Source of the DNA: Alviniconcha marisindica
Taxonomy: Eukaryota > Mollusca > Gastropoda > Provannidae
Length of the DNA: 64,000 nucleotides
Direction of reading: 5' to 3'
Assembly (NCBI GenBank): GCA_018857735.1
Contig: JABMCL010002542.1
Span: forward strand, 147,501-211,500
A model generated the notes under the pieces. That model searched no databases, was not told the DNA's origin, and saw only the letters and a list, made by a program, of their open reading frames with translations. The stretch's first letter is position 1. Every line of letters begins with the position of its first letter. Positions 62,630 through 64,000 of this stretch are shown here, one piece after another. Made by a program: the position numbers and the translations under genes.

Positions 62630-63585
62630 TAAGTCACATAAGCGGACTGTCACTACTAGTATCAGTCTCCAGTATGGAATCGGTAAAAGTGCCGACTGAG
62701 GTGCGGAATTGTCTGTAGTAGTGACGCTGACGCATTGGCCTCGGACGGGTAGGCTAACTCGTCAGTTAACCACTGTGAGTGCCGCCGGACCGGACCGGAC
62801 AGCCTACAATGACGGGTAGCCGTAAGTAGGCCTGTTTCAGCAGCACTAGTTGAGACACCGCGGCGCGCAAATCATTACGTAATCAATGACTCCAAGAACA
62901 GCAAGTCTATTATGTATTACTGTCATCCATGCCGGGTTTTTGTTTGTTTTTGTTTTTTTGTCATTTGAAGGGGAAAAAAATTGTGTTGATGTCGCTGTGA
63001 CTGTGTTGCAGTTTCCGCTGACGTTAACTGAAGAGGTCTTATAGAGTTGTGACCACTATATACTATGTGGCTGTAACTGACGGATCAGTGTCTCAGTTTT
63101 CGCCGCTGATCATATTAAGTGACTTCATATATATATATGGCAGTGGCTAACGGGAAGTTTAGTATTAGTTTGCTATAGTCCCGTATAGTAACCCGCTGCT
63201 AAATCAGCCAGCAACGCGTACGATGATCCACTAAGCTGAATTTTTAATCAGTGTTTGTTTCATTTGGTGGAGCATTGTTTTTCTATCTTTCCACTTCTCC
63301 TCCTTCTTCTGTATTTAGTCTGGCACTGAGACTGACTGACACCCGATCGATGAACTCTTCAGCCGTTCAGGGCTAAAGCGGGTGCTTTAAGTTACAGTAG
63401 TGCACTGCATGGTGTGTTTACAGTACTGTCCTGTCATACGGTGTTTACACTAACAGTACTGCCCTGTCGTACGGTGTGTTAGCGGTAGTGCATTGCTGCG
63501 CGGTGTATTTACAGTAGTACCGTCTGTACGGTGTCTTTACGGCGGTGCTACTCAGTGGCTCTTACTGACACTGCGACACTGACCG
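62630..63585. other. Intergenic DNA right of the gene
   Basis: Unique sequence with degenerate repeats at 63,390-63,540 (ACAGTACTG(T/C)CCTGTC, ACGGTGTGTTTAC). No gene recognised. Confidence 0.5.
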
Positions 63586-63930
63586 GGTCTTCAGTACACG
63601 GCGTGGACCGGATCTTACATGACGCGCCGCACTGGATCTTACACGACACTAGACCGGGTCTTCAGTACACGGCGTGGACCGGATCTTACATGACGCGCCG
63701 CACTGGATCTTACGCGACACTAGACCGGGTCTTCAGTACACGGCGTGGACCGGATCTTACAAGACACGTACCGGATTTTATGTGACATGTACCTGGTGGA
63801 TCTTACACGACGTGGACCGGATTTTGCATGACACCTACCGGATCTTACTGACGTACCGTGAGTACCTGTGGATCTTACTATGGCGTGGACCGGATCTTAC
63901 ATGGCGTGGACCGGATCTTACATGACGTGA
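63580..63930. repeat. 71-bp tandem repeat
   Basis: Three good units (GACCGGGTCTTCAGTACACG, GCGTGGACCGGATCTTACAT, GACGCGCCGCACTGGATCTT) followed by shorter variants of GGCGTGGACCGGATCTTACA. Confidence 0.9.
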
Positions 63931-64000
63931 ACTGCCGCTGTTCAGGCTTCCTCGGTCGTCGCTGCAGCCGGAGCCGCCACTGCGGAGATTCTGCTTTAAA

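Noticed and set aside
61800..64000. A second gene on the right side
   Set aside because: Short frames (60-84 codons) have no motif; those at 63,531-63,925 are readings of the 71-bp repeat.

Overview
The window is eukaryotic (animal) genomic DNA and carries most of one very large gene on the minus strand: a KMT2A/KMT2B (MLL1/2, trithorax) histone H3K4 methyltransferase. The start codon is near 61,798 and the reading runs leftwards to about 1,146, where the sequence continues off the left edge before the C-terminal WIN/SET/post-SET part. I could place 25 coding exons with canonical GT-AG borders and matching phases. Together they encode about 5,000 residues, against 3,969 for the whole human KMT2A. 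The order is: N-terminal menin-binding motif and LEDGF-type FxGF motif (exons 1-2), AT-hook, conserved pre-CXXC block (exon 3), CXXC zinc finger split over three exons (4-6), PHD1-PHD2-PHD3 (8-12), a bromodomain with a large insertion (12-15), an HCF-1-type DHxY motif (16), the extended PHD/ePHD (17-20), FYRN (21-22), one giant exon of 8.1 kb (22), and FYRC (23-25). The divergence from vertebrate MLL, the SINE-like families and the intron style suggest a protostome invertebrate, most likely a lophotrochozoan such as a gastropod mollusc. The species assignment is inference only.

No other protein-coding gene is supported. The 2.2 kb to the right of exon 1 should hold the promoter and 5' UTR, plus a 71-bp tandem repeat near the right end. 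The long open frames at 42.9-48 kb, 26.4-27.5 kb and opposite the giant exon are artefacts of tandem repeats or GC-rich coding DNA.

The introns are unusually full of minisatellites, and this is the main discovery. At seven 5' splice sites and one 3' splice site the tandem array is made of copies of the exon-intron junction itself, including exon codons in the clearest cases: FYRC exon 23, FYRN exon 21, ePHD exons 18 and 19, exon 16, bromodomain exon 13, PHD1 exon 9 and exon 2. Several further introns have arrays starting within about 10-75 bases of the donor. In the ePHD exon 19 array the 75-bp unit is in frame, so serial use of the copied donors could add 25-residue modules to the protein.

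Other content: two copies of a TA-flanked inverted-repeat element (MITE) with internally amplified ends, one tRNA-derived SINE, a fragment of a non-LTR retrotransposon, four short dispersed repeat families with 2-4 copies each, many microsatellites and homopolymer C runs, and stretches (about 51.2-53.7 kb and 39.7-39.9 kb) that look like poor base quality. The giant exon has an apparent one-base-equivalent frameshift near 9.66-9.82 kb.
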